Positions 11,401-24,393 of a stretch of 64,000 nucleotides of DNA are shown one piece after another (the stretch's first letter is position 1; each line of letters opens with the position of its first letter). The notes under the pieces were generated by a model. The model saw only the letters and a list, made by a program, of their open reading frames with translations. It was not told the DNA's origin and did not search any database. Location: positions 6,785,501 through 6,849,500 of the forward strand of contig JASSKH010000023.1 in NCBI GenBank assembly GCA_031763025.1. Reading direction: 5' to 3'. The DNA comes from Macrocystis pyrifera (Eukaryota; Sar; Phaeophyceae; Laminariales; Laminariaceae). Both the position numbers and the translations under genes were made by a program.

Positions 11401-14400
11401 AGCATGGTTGATAGTTCACACCAACTCCTTGTTCACGTCTTGACCCCGAGAAAGTTCCGCGGCGGTCGGGGTTAGGCTTTTTTCCCCTACCTGTAGCATC
11501 GACAAAAGATGGTTGATAGACTACATTACTATTGTAGCTCCTCTTTTTTTTCTCAACTAAACGCGCTGCGAATCTCACCCCCCCCCCCCCTCTTCCGGCT
11601 TGAACTCCCCCTCCACCTCTTCAGGTACGCCAATGTTTCTAACCCCATGGCGCACTACGAAAACACGGCGGAGGAAATATTGGAGCAATGTGATGGGCGC
11701 GTGGACATGGTTGTGGTGGCGGCGGGTACCGGTGGAACGCTTACGGGAGTGGGGCGAAAACTCAAGGTAAAAGGCCACCTATCCCATTTTCATTGTGCTA
11801 AAGCTTTGTTGCGATAATCGGTCAGGGGGGCTTCATTGTGCCGCAAGTCTTCTTGCGATCATCGTTCAGGGAGGGGTTGTACTCCTATATCATGCATGGC
11901 CGTAGTCGAATGACCGTAATCGTTCAGGAGGTTCGTTTGTTGTGCTTGGTTTTGTTGCGATAAATCGTTCCGGGTGTGATTCCCGCCCGCTCCCAGATAG
12001 ATTTTTTTATTGTTCGGGCTTCTATGTATGCAAGTGGTCTCTTGGAGTCGGAGTTTCTGTCAAAGGAGGCGTTGTATTTAGAGGCTGGGGGGGGGGGGGT
12101 ATGCGAGTGGGGCGAAAAATCAAGGTATTTTTTCGAGTCGGAGTTGCTACCAAGAGAGACGATATTATATCTTGACGAGTTGCTACTGCACACGGCCGCC
12201 TAAGATATCATAATAATCTCTTTTGAGCTACTGTAGGATGTCGACATATTATTTTAAGGGTTTTGCCCAGTGTGGGACAGCACACCCTGTGCGAGATCGA
12301 TGTGGAACACCGCGAGCAACAGGGTCTACGGCATTATCATAAGGCTTGAACGGTGTACTTCCGGGACTACTAGTACGTTACTCCATAAATCTACGTAGAC
12401 CTGTCGTCAACTATTAACCTACACTGCGCGAATTCATCTGTTAGTTCCAAATCGTGGCCCCTCCGCCTTTGGAGCGAACCCCCAACCTTAGTACCATTAA
12501 CTCCCGAATGTGAAGGACCATTTGGATTCAATGTTAACAGCGTTTTGCGAAGAAATTGGTTGACCCCTGTTCGGTTAAATTTACTGTGGTCTGTTTACTT
12601 TAGGAGCATGACCCCAACCCAACACAAAACAATTACTTACGTAGGTTATGTACCTGGTATGTGGCATTTTGGCCACTTTTTGCCACAACCTTCACACAGA
12701 TGCTCCCAGTACCCGGGAGTGAAGTAAAAGTGTTTCCGAGAGAATACTTTCAGGTACCTCGTGTACTCGCAGTAGTTGGGCTCTGTGTGCTGCTGCGAAA
12801 TACTGCGAGTTCGCAGAAATACTGCGAGTTCGCAGAAATACTGCGAGTTCGCAGTGTTTTGAGATCCTTTGCTGCGAATACTGCCGCGCTTGCAGTATTT
12901 TCGGGGTTCAATACTGTGGAATACTGCTGTGATTCTAAGTATTTCAGGGGTCTATGTTGCGGGTACTGCCAAATACTGGCAGTATTTCGTCCGTTTGGTA
13001 CTCTGCGAGTACCCGGAGCACCAAAATACTCTCAATATGCGCTGTATACTCGGGAGTATGAAGTATGCTTCGACCATGTGTGCACCGTTTCGATTATTCC
13101 ATCCCCATTTTATTGCAGAGAGCACCCACAGATGGTCCGACGAGCGGGAGTTGGAGCAAGTTACTTTCGGGAAGGAGACTGGAGTACTTACAGCAGAGTA
13201 CTGGCAGCATTTTCGGGAGTATATAGCGCGAGTACTCGCAGTATTTACGGGTTCAGTCCTCTGAATACTCTGAGTACTCAAGTATTTTAGATGTTTGTAC
13301 TCCGGGTACTCGCTGTACTCGGGGCTCTCAACTGCTCATACTCCCAATACTCGCTGTCTTTTGGGCCTTCCTTACTGATATACTCCCAGTGCTCGCAGTA
13401 TCCAGGTCGCCAGTATTGCAATACTCTCAGTACTCGGAGTACGAGATGTGTTCAATACTCCGAGCAATACTGGGAGCATATTTGCAGACCTACACGAAGA
13501 TCCTTAAAATTTCGTGGGTATAGGAAGCAGACCGCAAGAAAACCCAACCGATTCGGCTTGAAACCCCCAATAATTCGCAAGCTTCTTGCGTACGTACCTA
13601 TAGATAGATGTACAGATAGTATCATACTGCTATTCACCGACGGATCGATCTTCGGCGTCCGACCCAAAACACGAGTCCTCGAGTAGGTTTAGCAAATCTG
13701 GAAGAAGGGATCTTTAGGGGTGTTTTTGACTTGAAAATTGCGTAGCGCGGTCTGCACTTCGGAATCGTCGTCTGCAATTAAGAAATTTCCTGGTTCGATG
13801 CAAACGCGGCGCGGCCGCGTTTCCGTTTTGGCTGCGGTTTGGGGTCAGGGTTAGGGTCAGGCTTAGGGTTATAGGGTTAGAGTCAGGGGTTAGGGGTTGG
13901 GTCTTCGCCCGTACCTTGATCCCAACAGGAACCAAAATACCTGAACAGCCTACCAACCCAAAGATCCCTTCTCCCAGATTTCTATAATAGGGGACCTCCA
14001 AAACATCTCGGAAATACGCATCACTCACGCTCGACGGCAGTTTTCAGAAAGCTTCCACGAGCGCAAGTTCCTACAGCGATGGACCATACTATTACGGGGG
14101 TCCATAGTTAACAGGACCTATGGTACACACAAAAACTTATATATTTACCTATTTTTACTAACAAAATTTGGTCCCATTAACTATGGACCCCCGTAATATT
14201 ATATAACAGTGATCCGGACCTCATACATACACAAAAACCTACCAGGTATGCATTTTTATTTCCCAGTAATTTTAATAAGTACATGTGGTCCTCATTACTC
14301 TATTCCCCCATACCCTATATCTTGAAAGGGGGGGGGGGGGGGGAGCAGGACCCAGGATAAACACAAAAACCTACTGGTATATATTTTTATTTCCCAGCAT

Positions 14401-14437
14401 TTTTAGTAAGTACATTTATTCCCCCGTGCCCTCTCTT

Positions 14438-14473
<36 letters not shown>

Positions 14474-17400
14474 GCAAGGTGGAAAGCTTGCTGTGACGGA
14501 CGGATAGATCAAAACACATATACCACGATCTATCTGTAGATCATCTATTAATAGCTGTTGATCATCTACTATTACGGGGGTCCATAGTTGATGGGACCAA
14601 ATTTTGTTAGTGAAAATAGGTAAATATATAGGTTTTTGTGTACACCATAGGTCCTATTAACTATGGACCCCCGTAATAGTCCGTCTAACGACAAAAATAT
14701 TTTCATCTGCCGTTATTAGATGTTGAAACAAGCAATACCCTCTATGCAGTATATTTGTAAAAGTAAAAAATAGATGGATGAAAAAAACAGCTGTGGGATG
14801 GAGCTTTTCGTCGAAGGTTGTCTTTTTAAGGTATATGTCATACTTCGGTCGCGTGTACTACGGGTTTTATGTGGTCTCTCTCATGCGGGAAGCACAGTTC
14901 CTATACGAGGAAGACAGAATCCGCTTGAGAGGCTGCAGACTTGAAGGAGTGGGTGCGCGTCTATATTTGGAAAGTAGTATGTATAGTGCAGACCCAACCC
15001 TGGAAGGGTTGTGCTATTCATGGGTTTTGTGTACGGGTCCCACCCGGCAACACGAGCAAGGACACACGTACAGATGAGGGGCACATCTGCCCTGAAGGTG
15101 TCTTGATCACGAAACTGGATCGGGGGCACATCTGCCCTGAAGGTGTCTTGATCACGAAACTGCTGTAGGAATCGGACGACTGTCCGAAGGTGAGAGAGCT
15201 CGCGTGAATCGGGGCGAAAACTCTCAAGGGAATTTTTGGAGTCGCTGTCGAGAGACTAGGTGTGCTGCTGAGGCGGAGGCGGCGGAGGGGAGAGGTAGAG
15301 GGGAAAAGCTTTCGCGAGCGGGGTTAAAGATCAAGGTGACTTGAGTTTGTTTTGCTATCAAGAGAGGCGGTATGTTTTTTGGAGGTGAAAGTGAGGGAGG
15401 CGGTCAGCGGACTTGGAAAGAGTGAGATTGGCAGGGGGGAGGCGTTACGCGTTACACCACTTGGAAACGAGGGGGGGGGGGGGGGGAGGGGTACACCGCT
15501 GACTGATACAATGAATTGCTGGGGTTTGTGTGTGTTGTTTTGCGTGTTTCGCGTGGCTTGACTGTACAGCCTGTTCTTGCTGCTTATCTGGATCTGACTC
15601 CTGCACATGTTGCACCGCGTGGCAGGAGAAATGCCCCGGCGTAATTGTGGTTGGCGTGGACCCTGTCGGCTCCGTCCTGGCCCTTCCCGAGAGCCTCAAC
15701 GATGAGGGTCGATTGTGTTCTTACAAGGTATGTAGGCGTGCATCGTGCCGAGGGGGGGGCGGTAGGTGGTATTGATGAGGAGCACGGGGAGGGGGGGTCG
15801 CTTTTTTTTACCTGATTGTGTATCGCTTGCTTTGTTTTGTTGTTGTTGTAAATTTACGAGCAAAACCAGAAGGAACACAAGAAAAACCGTACGTGTACAC
15901 ATCTATATCCGTAGAGAGACTCCTATGATCAGTGTGATCGGAATCGGCTACTACTACTCGTATATTTTTTTAACGGTTGTTTCGTCTGTTTTGGTTTGTT
16001 TTTGCGAAGAGCTGACACGGAATAAAAAACACCGTGCGTTCCAGGTAGAGGGCATCGGCTACGACTTCATCCCGACGGTACTAGACAGGGGCCTCGCCGA
16101 CATCTGGGTCAAGAGCAACGACAAGGTGACACCGCATACCGTAGCGCGCCCCAAAAATAGAACGTAAAATGCAAGCGGCGTTGCAGGAAGATTTCCGGAG
16201 AAGGCGTCAGCATGGGCGTTGGTGTTGGCGGTGGCGGTCGGTGGGTGGTTTTGGCGGCAGGGTAGCGTCAGCACTAGAGTTGGAGTTCTCGTTAGTGTTC
16301 GTAATGAGGCAGGGTCGGCGTTGGCGTTAGCGCTAGTGTCAGCAATGGTAGCGGCAGGGATAACGTTAGCATTGGCGTTAGCGGTAGCGGTAGCGGTAGC
16401 GGTAGCGGTAGCCGTAGCGATAGCGATAGCGTAGCGGTAGCGGTAGCGGTAGCGGTAGCGGTAGCGGTAGCGGTAGCGGTAGCGGTAGCGGTAGCGGTAG
16501 CGGTAGCGGTAGCGGTAGCGGTAGCGGTAGCGGTAGCGGTAGCGGTAGCGGTAGCGGTAGCGGTAGCGGTAGCGGTGCGGTAGCGCTAGCGATAGCCGTA
16601 GCGGTAGCGGTAGCGGTAGCGGTAGCGGTAGCGGTCGGTAGCGATCGGTAGCGGTCGGTAGCGGCCGGGGTGGCATTGGCGGTAGCGGTAACGGCAGCGA
16701 TTGGTAGCGGTCGGTAACGGTAGCAGTCGGTAGCGGCCGGTAACGGTAGCAGTCGGTAGCGGTAGCGGTAGCGGTAGCGGTAGCGGTAGCAGTCGGTAGC
16801 TGTAGCGCTAGCGATAGCCGTAGCGGTAGCGGTAGCGGTAGCGGTCGGTAGCGGCCGGGGTGGCATTAGCTGTAGCGGTAACGGCAGCGATCGGTAGCGG
16901 TAGCGGTAGCAGTCGGTAGCGGTAGCTGTAGCGGTAGCGGTAGCGGTAGCGGTAGCGGTAGCGGTAGCGAAGGCGATAGCGTTGTCGTTACGATCTTTCC
17001 TCGCGGATCAGCCCGCACATCATCTCAGTATCTCACCGCCAACCCCACCCCTACCCCCACCGCCCCAGGACTCGTTCATGATGTCGCGCCGGCTTATCCG
17101 TGAGGAAGGGCTGCTGTGTGGCGGCTCTGCCGGTGCGGCGGTCCACGCGGCCGTCGCCGAGGTTAAACGACACCGTCTCGGGCCGGGCAAGCGCTGTGTG
17201 GTGATACTGGCGGATTCGGTTCGCAATTACATGTCCAAGTACCTGAGCGACGAGTGGATGTACGAGCAGGGGTTCGTGGACGCGTGTTCGCAGGTGTGTT
17301 TTCTGTTGTTCGTCTGTATGTTGCGTGTGTGCCGTACGTGCTGTATGTGCTGCATGCGTTGTATGTGCTGTATGTGCTGCATGCGTTGTATGTGCCGTAT

Positions 17401-20400
17401 GTGCTACATGCGTTGTATGCGTTGTATGTGCTGTATGTGCTGCATGCGTTGTATGTGCCGTATGTGCTACATGCGTTGTATGTGCTGTATGTGCTGCATG
17501 CGTTGTATGTGCTGCATGCGTTGTATGTGCCGTATGTGCTACATGCGTTGTATGTGCTGTATGTGCTGCATGCGTTGTATGTGCCGTATGTGCTACATGC
17601 GTTGTATGTGCTGTATGTGCTGCATGCGTTGTATGTGCTGCATGCGTTGTATGTGCCGTATGTGCTACATGCGTTGTATGTGCTGTATGTGCTGCATGCG
17701 TTGTATGTGCCGTATGTGCTACATGCGTTGTATGCGTTGTATGTGCTACATGCGTTGTATGTGCTGTATGTGCTACATGCGTTGTATGTGCTGTATGTGC
17801 TACATGCGTTGTATGTGCTGCATGTGCTGTATGCGTGTGATGTGTGCGTTGTGTGTGTTGTACGTGGTTTGTGTTCTGTATGTGTTTGTTTTGTGGGGTA
17901 ATGTGTTGTATGTGTTGTATGTGCTGGGTGTGCTGGGTGGGTGGGTGGGTGGGTGGGTGGGTGGTGGGTGGATGTGTCGCACACGATGACTATACATTGT
18001 TAACTGTTTTTTGTCCATGCCGGCCCACGCACACCCATGGCAGTTGTGGACCTTTTTGTGCCAATTTCTTTTTTTTGGTCAAGTGTCCACAATACAGTAG
18101 GCATCGTTTGGGGTCGCAACGCCCTCCACCCCCCCCCCCCCCCCCCCACCCCACCCCCTTCCTCCCTTGCATTAATGCCAAAACCCTTGCTCCCTCGCCG
18201 GCTCTTAGTTTCCTGCCATGTCCCTCTCTTGACTGTAACGGTCCACATTCCCCGTTTCACGCCTCACCTTACCTCACCTCCCCTCCTCTGCCCCCCACCC
18301 CCAACCCGTTATTTTCTCCTTTCGTTTTTGTTGTTGCTGTTGCGCCCTCGGTTCTGGTTATTTTTCTTGTTATGTTTCTTGTTCTTGTTCATTTTCGTTG
18401 TTTGTGTTAATGCTTGTATTTTTCGGTGTGTGTGGGGGGGGGACAGTCGAGCGAACGGCTGGCAAGATCCTGGTGGGCGAACAAGAAGGTGTCGGAGCTG
18501 GAGCTGCAGACCCCGCTTACGGTCACCCCGAACGTCTCCATCCAGGTGAGCATCAGAGCATTCAAGAAATAGCGCCAACCACTTCTATAAAAGCAACAGG
18601 TCACGGCATTCAAGAAAATTTAGGAAAATACGTTGTTTTGGCTCGATATTTGCACGAAACGCGTGTATTATAGTACGACTCTGGACGGAATATAAAAAAC
18701 CGTTTCGTCCTCACGCCAATGCCTAAAAGTTCTTTATATTTTCGTCCGTGTGAGACAGCGGGTGCCACACCAACCACTTCTATTAAAAGCAATACTTTAC
18801 GACATTCAACAAGTGTAGGAAAATGCTTTTTTTGGCTCGGTATTTGCACGAAACACGTGTACATAATACCACTCTGGACGGAATATAAGAACCATTTCGT
18901 CTTCACTTACAATGCCTAAACGTTCCTTGTATTTTCGTCCATGTGAGAGAACGGGTGCCGTCGCCGCTGCCGCCGCCGCCGCCGCCGCCGCCGCTATGGT
19001 CGTACCTCGGTGGCTGTTGTATCGATGCGACCCAGTTCTGGTTTTCGATGGGTTTCATTAGTATATCTGTAGAACTACAACAGTACATGCGCGAAAGGAC
19101 GTAAGGAGTAGGAAGCTGTTAATATAGGCAGTTTTGCCCCCCCCGCCCCCGAGTTTTGCTGGAAAAAAAGGTAGTATACCTGGTAAGGTGTAGTCCAGGG
19201 TTCGACCCAAAAAAACGAAACTCGACGCCCCGCTTTCACTTCCCATTTCCCGAGACCCAGACAGGGGAGGGTATACTAAAACCAAGCATAACGACAAAAC
19301 AAAAAAAAATGAAGAAAAGTCGCTATTCGTAAATTGTCTAGAAATCCCAACGCACTTCGAGTGGTTTGTTCTTCGTTTTGACGCTGGGAAGAGTGTAGGT
19401 CGTTCTCTCTGCCAGTCTCGTTGATCTGGAGGAGAAATTTGCCCTCGGGACTTCTATATATTCAGTTCTGGTGGAGTTGAAAAATACGTCTCGGGCGACC
19501 GACTGAAAACCATCCAGTGAATCCTGGAGAGACACCAGAGGCTCTGTGGCGACAAACCCCGAGACGATTTAACACAGAAGAAGCTGTGCGGCGTCGATAG
19601 TCTGTTCGTTATGTGCTCCTTTTACAATAAATAAATCGTTTTGCGTTTGTTTGTTTGTTTGTTTTTTTTACTGCCTGCAATTTGTGTATATACTGGTAGA
19701 GGACAGACACACTCTGCCTCACGGAATAACGTCAACACAAAAATAGGAGGTTTTCGCAAGTGGCCTCGCGTACTGTAGGGGTGACGCTAGTGCCTACCGC
19801 TATACCGCCGACGCCGACGAAGTTAGCCCGTTTAGTACCGCAGTCCCGTTTTGGGGACAAATCACTTGGAATTAGACTGGTTTGTCCCCAAATCGGGACT
19901 GCGGTACTGAAGGGGTTAACGCCACCTACATTGGAAACCGATTTTTTTTCTCTGTTTCCCTTTTTTTTTTTGTATAGATCGGTCGCGACTGGTGGCGTGT
20001 TTGCTTGTGCTTGCTTGGTGATTGCGTTTATGTGTTTGTGTGTGTGTGGGTATATATATGCGAAGCGCTTCGCGTAGCGGGCGGTTCCGCCCCCCACGCT
20101 CGCTCACGAAGAAGAATTCAACGGAACAGATGGTCCAAACATTAGGTGCAAACAGGCGACTTGCAAATGCCAAGAGCTCCATGTTCCATCCACGAAAACA
20201 AAACCCGGACGCCGCATGCATGTACGTACAAACTGCTGTAGTTTTCATTTTTTCTTTTGATACGTACGAAAGGGAAAGCACAGCACGGCACAGCACGGCA
20301 AAAACAATGTAAATGAAAACGAAAATTTGAAAGAGAAAAAAAAAAAAAAAACTGTCTCCTCCGATGTATAGTAATTTCCCGCCGGATTGGAACACCATGC

Positions 20401-23400
20401 GCCGGTTGAAAACAAAATCGAACAGCAAAGGTTCTCTCAGGCTTGTACGCTGCCCGCCCCTGTCGCGACCACCTCGCCACCGATTCGGTCCCGGTAAAGC
20501 TTTCCTCCCTCTCTGCCCCAGTGAGCCCCGTCGCCCGCCTCGCGTTAAGCCCGGTGCTTACCGTGGCGTTCGCTCGCCAGCTCGGCAACGTTAGTGCTCA
20601 GACTACGATCCTCTCTCTCTGAAATTCCGCTTGGTCGTAAATAAGCACCGCTTGAACGATCTTTTGCGCCCCGAAACGACCCTTGTAGACTCGTACGTAA
20701 TATGTTCAACCCGACATCAGGAGGCCAGACCAAGTCCATTCATCCTTCCCTCGTGTCTCGATGCACACGCGACGCCTAGCCACGAAGACGACGACCGCGC
20801 TCCCTCCGACCCCCTCCCTACCCGCCAGCGCCCGCTGACACCCAAGGCTCGCCCGCGGTGCCGTGCCCATGGGCTCTGGGTACACGCACGCACACAGAAC
20901 AAAAAAACGAAAAAGCGCTACGCTTGCTCACGAGGAAGGATGGAACGGAAAGAGATGGTCCAGAGCAATAGTTGCAAATAGGCGACTTGCACCTGTCAAG
21001 AGCTCCATGCGCCATCCAGGAAAACAACCCGGATGCCGCATGCATGTACGTGTACACTTATTTTGATGTGCACGAAAAAGAGAGTACAGCACGGCACAGC
21101 ACCGCAAAAAAAACGAAGACGACGAATTTTTAACAACAAAACAGTCCCCGTCCCCTCCGATGTGATTTTTTCCCGCCGGACTGGAATACCTTGCGCCGGT
21201 AAAAACAAAATCGAGCAGCAGAGCTTCTCTTCAGCCTCGTACGCTGCCCGTCCCTCTCGCGACCACCTCGCCACCTATTGGTCCGGATGAAGCTTTCATC
21301 CCTCTTCGCCCTGGTGAGCCCCGTCGCCCGCCTCGCGTGAAGCCCGGTGCTCACCGTGGCCCTCGTTCGCCAGCTGGATATTGGTGCTCAGGCTGGAGAG
21401 ATCTCTCTTGGAACTTGAGCGTGGTCGCAAAAATAAGCACCGCCTGAAGGTTCTTTTGCGCACCCAAACGACCCTTACAGACTCGTACATTGTACGTTAA
21501 ACCGCGCGCCAGGAGGCCAGACAGAGTCCATTCATGCGTCCCTCGTGTCTCGATGCACACGCGATGCCTGGCCACGAAAACGGCGACCGCGCTCCTTCCA
21601 ACCCCCCCCCATCCCTACCCGCCAGCACCCTCCCGACACCCGAGATGGCGCCGTGCTCGCCCGCGGTGCCGTGCTCTGGGTACATGCACGCACACGAAAG
21701 AACAAAAAAAAAGAAGAGAAGATAACTCTCGCCGGCAAGTTATAGAAGGAGGCGGTGTCCAGGTGGGAGCTGTGAGAGGCGAGGGGAGCGGGCGCCGGGG
21801 CAGTATGAGGAAAATGATGTACTGTATGTAAGTTAAGTTTATATGTGTTTTTGTGTGTGTGTTCAATGTGTGTTCGTCGGTGTGTCTTGGAGTTTATGAA
21901 GAACGGGAAGACACGGGCCTTACTTTGTTTTAGCGGGGGCCGGGGGGGGAGGGGGGGGGGGGGGGGGGGGTAGGGATGCAGGAAACAACGAGGAAGAGCA
22001 ATTTTTCGTTCCTGTTTTTTTTTTTTTTTTTGACAATTGATAGACAGGAGGGGATGGGGGGATGCTGATTGGCTGTTCAGTCGGGGAGACGAACGGCGAC
22101 TTTCGAGGATGTTAGGACGGTTGGTTCCGCCTCCCCACAAGTGTACATTTGTGCCGGTTAAGTAGTAGTAGTGCCGGCTGCCCGCTGCAGTGCCCGTGAA
22201 GTCGCTTGGCGCAGGTGGGATGAACCAATGTGGCAGTGTGCGGAGTATACAGTGCCGGTTGGTTGCCGCTATTTATAGTGCCGGTATTGTTGGCTGGCGC
22301 CTATATACCGGCACTATAGATGGACCATTCCTGTGTTGATGCAGTTTTTCACTCTACACGGTCGGCGTTTTTTTTTTTTTTGGCGCTGAACCTCCCCCCC
22401 TCCCCTCCCCCCCCCCCCCCCCCCCCCCAATGAATTATGCACGGCAGGAGGCGATTGACATCCTGAAGAAGCAGGGGTACGACATGGTGCCAGTGGTGAG
22501 TGCTGCCACGTCCGCCGCTTATCTGGTGCAGGTGGCGAAAAATTACGCACTCCATGATGGCGATCGAATTCTAGTCGGGGGGTCTGTCACTGGTGTCCGT
22601 CTTGATTCTGTTTATTGCTTTATTTTTGGATGTTTCCGGAGTTCGTAGAGGCTGCCCCGAGGCGATGTGAGGACGGAGGGAGGAGGGCGTGGATGGACCA
22701 CCGCGGCGACAGTACTTGTAGTAACCAGAGAAAAGAGAAACACGTACGAAACAAGAATCGGTTGCATGTTTCTTGAGGCTCTGTTACATATCAGGTCGTA
22801 CCAGGTTAACTTTATGAACCCTGTGGTGTTTTGTACGATGGTTCTATGCATAGCGCTTTGAATATTTGGTGGCGCCGTTCGTCTGAGACAGAGAATACAC
22901 GGGGGGGGGGGGGGGGGCAACGACTCCATTGCTGAGGGTGAGGGGAGGAGCAGGAGAGGGGGAGGTGCGGTGGCGGCCTGCATGTTGTGTCATCGTCATC
23001 GCGCGGCTTGCAATAGGCACGCCTGTGCTCTTCACCCCCCACCATTTTCCCACCCTCACCCCCATCAACCTCCCCCTTACCCCCCCCCCCACGCCTATCT
23101 CTACCTCCGCTCCCACCACCACCCCCTCCCCCACCTCTACCTCCGCTCCAACCCTTATCGCCACCCCCATCCTTGCAAGCCACCTGTACCCTCACCACCA
23201 TACGCACTCCTTCCCTCCACCCTCGCTCCCGCCCAAATATCAACCTGGTACCAATTAAATTTTATCCATTTGGGTACTGTTGTTTATCGTTAGGCTGAGT
23301 TATATATTCATAATCGGTTTCATGATGCTTTCGACGGTAGGGATGCATGCGCCTACAACCATTTTTTGATGCTCCTTCCTTACTCGAGGAGCTGCTGCGT

Positions 23401-24350
23401 AACTCGCCCCCCCAAAAAAAAACGGAAATTTGATTGTAAAAAATGCGTACCATGCTTAACCGGAAGAAACATCGCATTATTGCATCGTATCATGGGGTGT
23501 AAAACGAAAAAATCCGGAAATAAAATGAAAGAAACTAGCGAAATTCAAACAGGGTTTGGGTTATATATCAAGGAGTCAGATTTTTTTTTGTCTCAAAATG
23601 TGCTTCCTCTATCGCATTTCGCATCATCATGCCACCCCCAGTCTCACCCCCCCCCCCTCCCCCACCCCCCAAAACGCCTGCTTGAGAGATTAAGGGCATC
23701 ACTTTTAGGCCGAAAACGTTTCTGGCTGACGGGGTTTCCTCAAGTGGAGAATTACCCCCCGGTATCGTTGACATTCCACTATTCTTTTGACAACAAAGGC
23801 ATGCCTCGTATACCTGAACACAGTCCATGGGATTGTTTATCGAGGTAATTACCCGTAATTTTTTCCGATGTCAATCAGGTTTTTTGGGGTGACGTATTAC
23901 TAATAGCATGGATCTCCCTCCAAGTGAATGAGGAAGAAACCTCATATTTTTTACGTGCTGACCTTACCTTACCGCCAGCTCGCGTCCCAACCCCCCCCCC
24001 CCCCCCCCCCACCCCGACCCTCACCCGCCCCCTCCACCCCTACCTCGATCCCTCACCCGTATACCCCCACCCCCGTCTCCGTGTCCGCCTCCGTACCATC
24101 GTGGGGCCTCGCGATCTCGTAGGTGTCGGACGACAACAAGATCAAGGGGGTGGTGACGGAGGGGAACCTGATGGCATGCCTCCTTAATGGCAGGGTGCAG
24201 CCGGAGGACGTGGTGGAGAGCGTCATGTACAAGCAGTTCAAGAAGGCAAGGGGGGCGGGGGGGGGGGGGGCGGGGGGCGGGAGGGACGTCCTTACTTGTT
24301 TTTTACCCTAGTAATTCGACGATTGACCACGCATCCCTTTCGAGACGGAT

Positions 24351-24393
<43 letters not shown>

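Larger units (their letters stand above)
11767..15625 (+). other. CBS intron 6 (3.86 kb)
   Basis: It holds an inverted fragment of family S (about 11885-11925), a degenerate AGTACTCGCAGTATT satellite (12.79-13.48 kb), telomere-like TTAGGG words (13.84-13.90 kb), two MITE-1 copies with poly(G) tracts between them (14.09-14.68 kb), and a 50-bp tandem duplication (GGGGCACATCTGCCCTGAAG at about 15078 and 15125). No exon was seen. Confidence 0.75.
18546..22447 (+). other. CBS intron 10 (3.9 kb)
   Basis: It contains a 197-bp tandem duplication (18.57-18.97 kb), a CCG run, a MITE-2 copy, the tandem dimer of repeat A (20.06-21.79 kb), and poly(G), poly(T) and poly(C) tracts (21.94-22.43 kb). No exon was found. 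Confidence 0.75.

Noticed and set aside
13838..13900. Telomere or chromosome end
   Set aside because: The TTAGGG words are few and degenerate and lie inside a CBS intron.
16059..16866. Long minus-strand ORFs of Arg-Tyr or Leu-Pro repeats over the GGTAGC array
   Set aside because: All frames are open because the hexamer has no stop; the residue pattern simply follows the 6-bp unit.
17320..17830. CRISPR array
   Set aside because: The units are contiguous and satellite-like with no unique spacers, and the context is a eukaryotic intron.
16982..17989. 335-codon ORF containing CBS exon 9 and a Cys/Met/Arg repeat tail
   Set aside because: The first part is CBS exon 9; beyond 17293 a good donor ends homology and the rest is a 27-bp satellite translated in frame.
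20022..20588. ORFs with MHAASG and [12 protein letters not shown] shared by the repeat A copies
   Set aside because: The shared peptide is in different surrounding frames between copies, so the conservation is at the DNA level.
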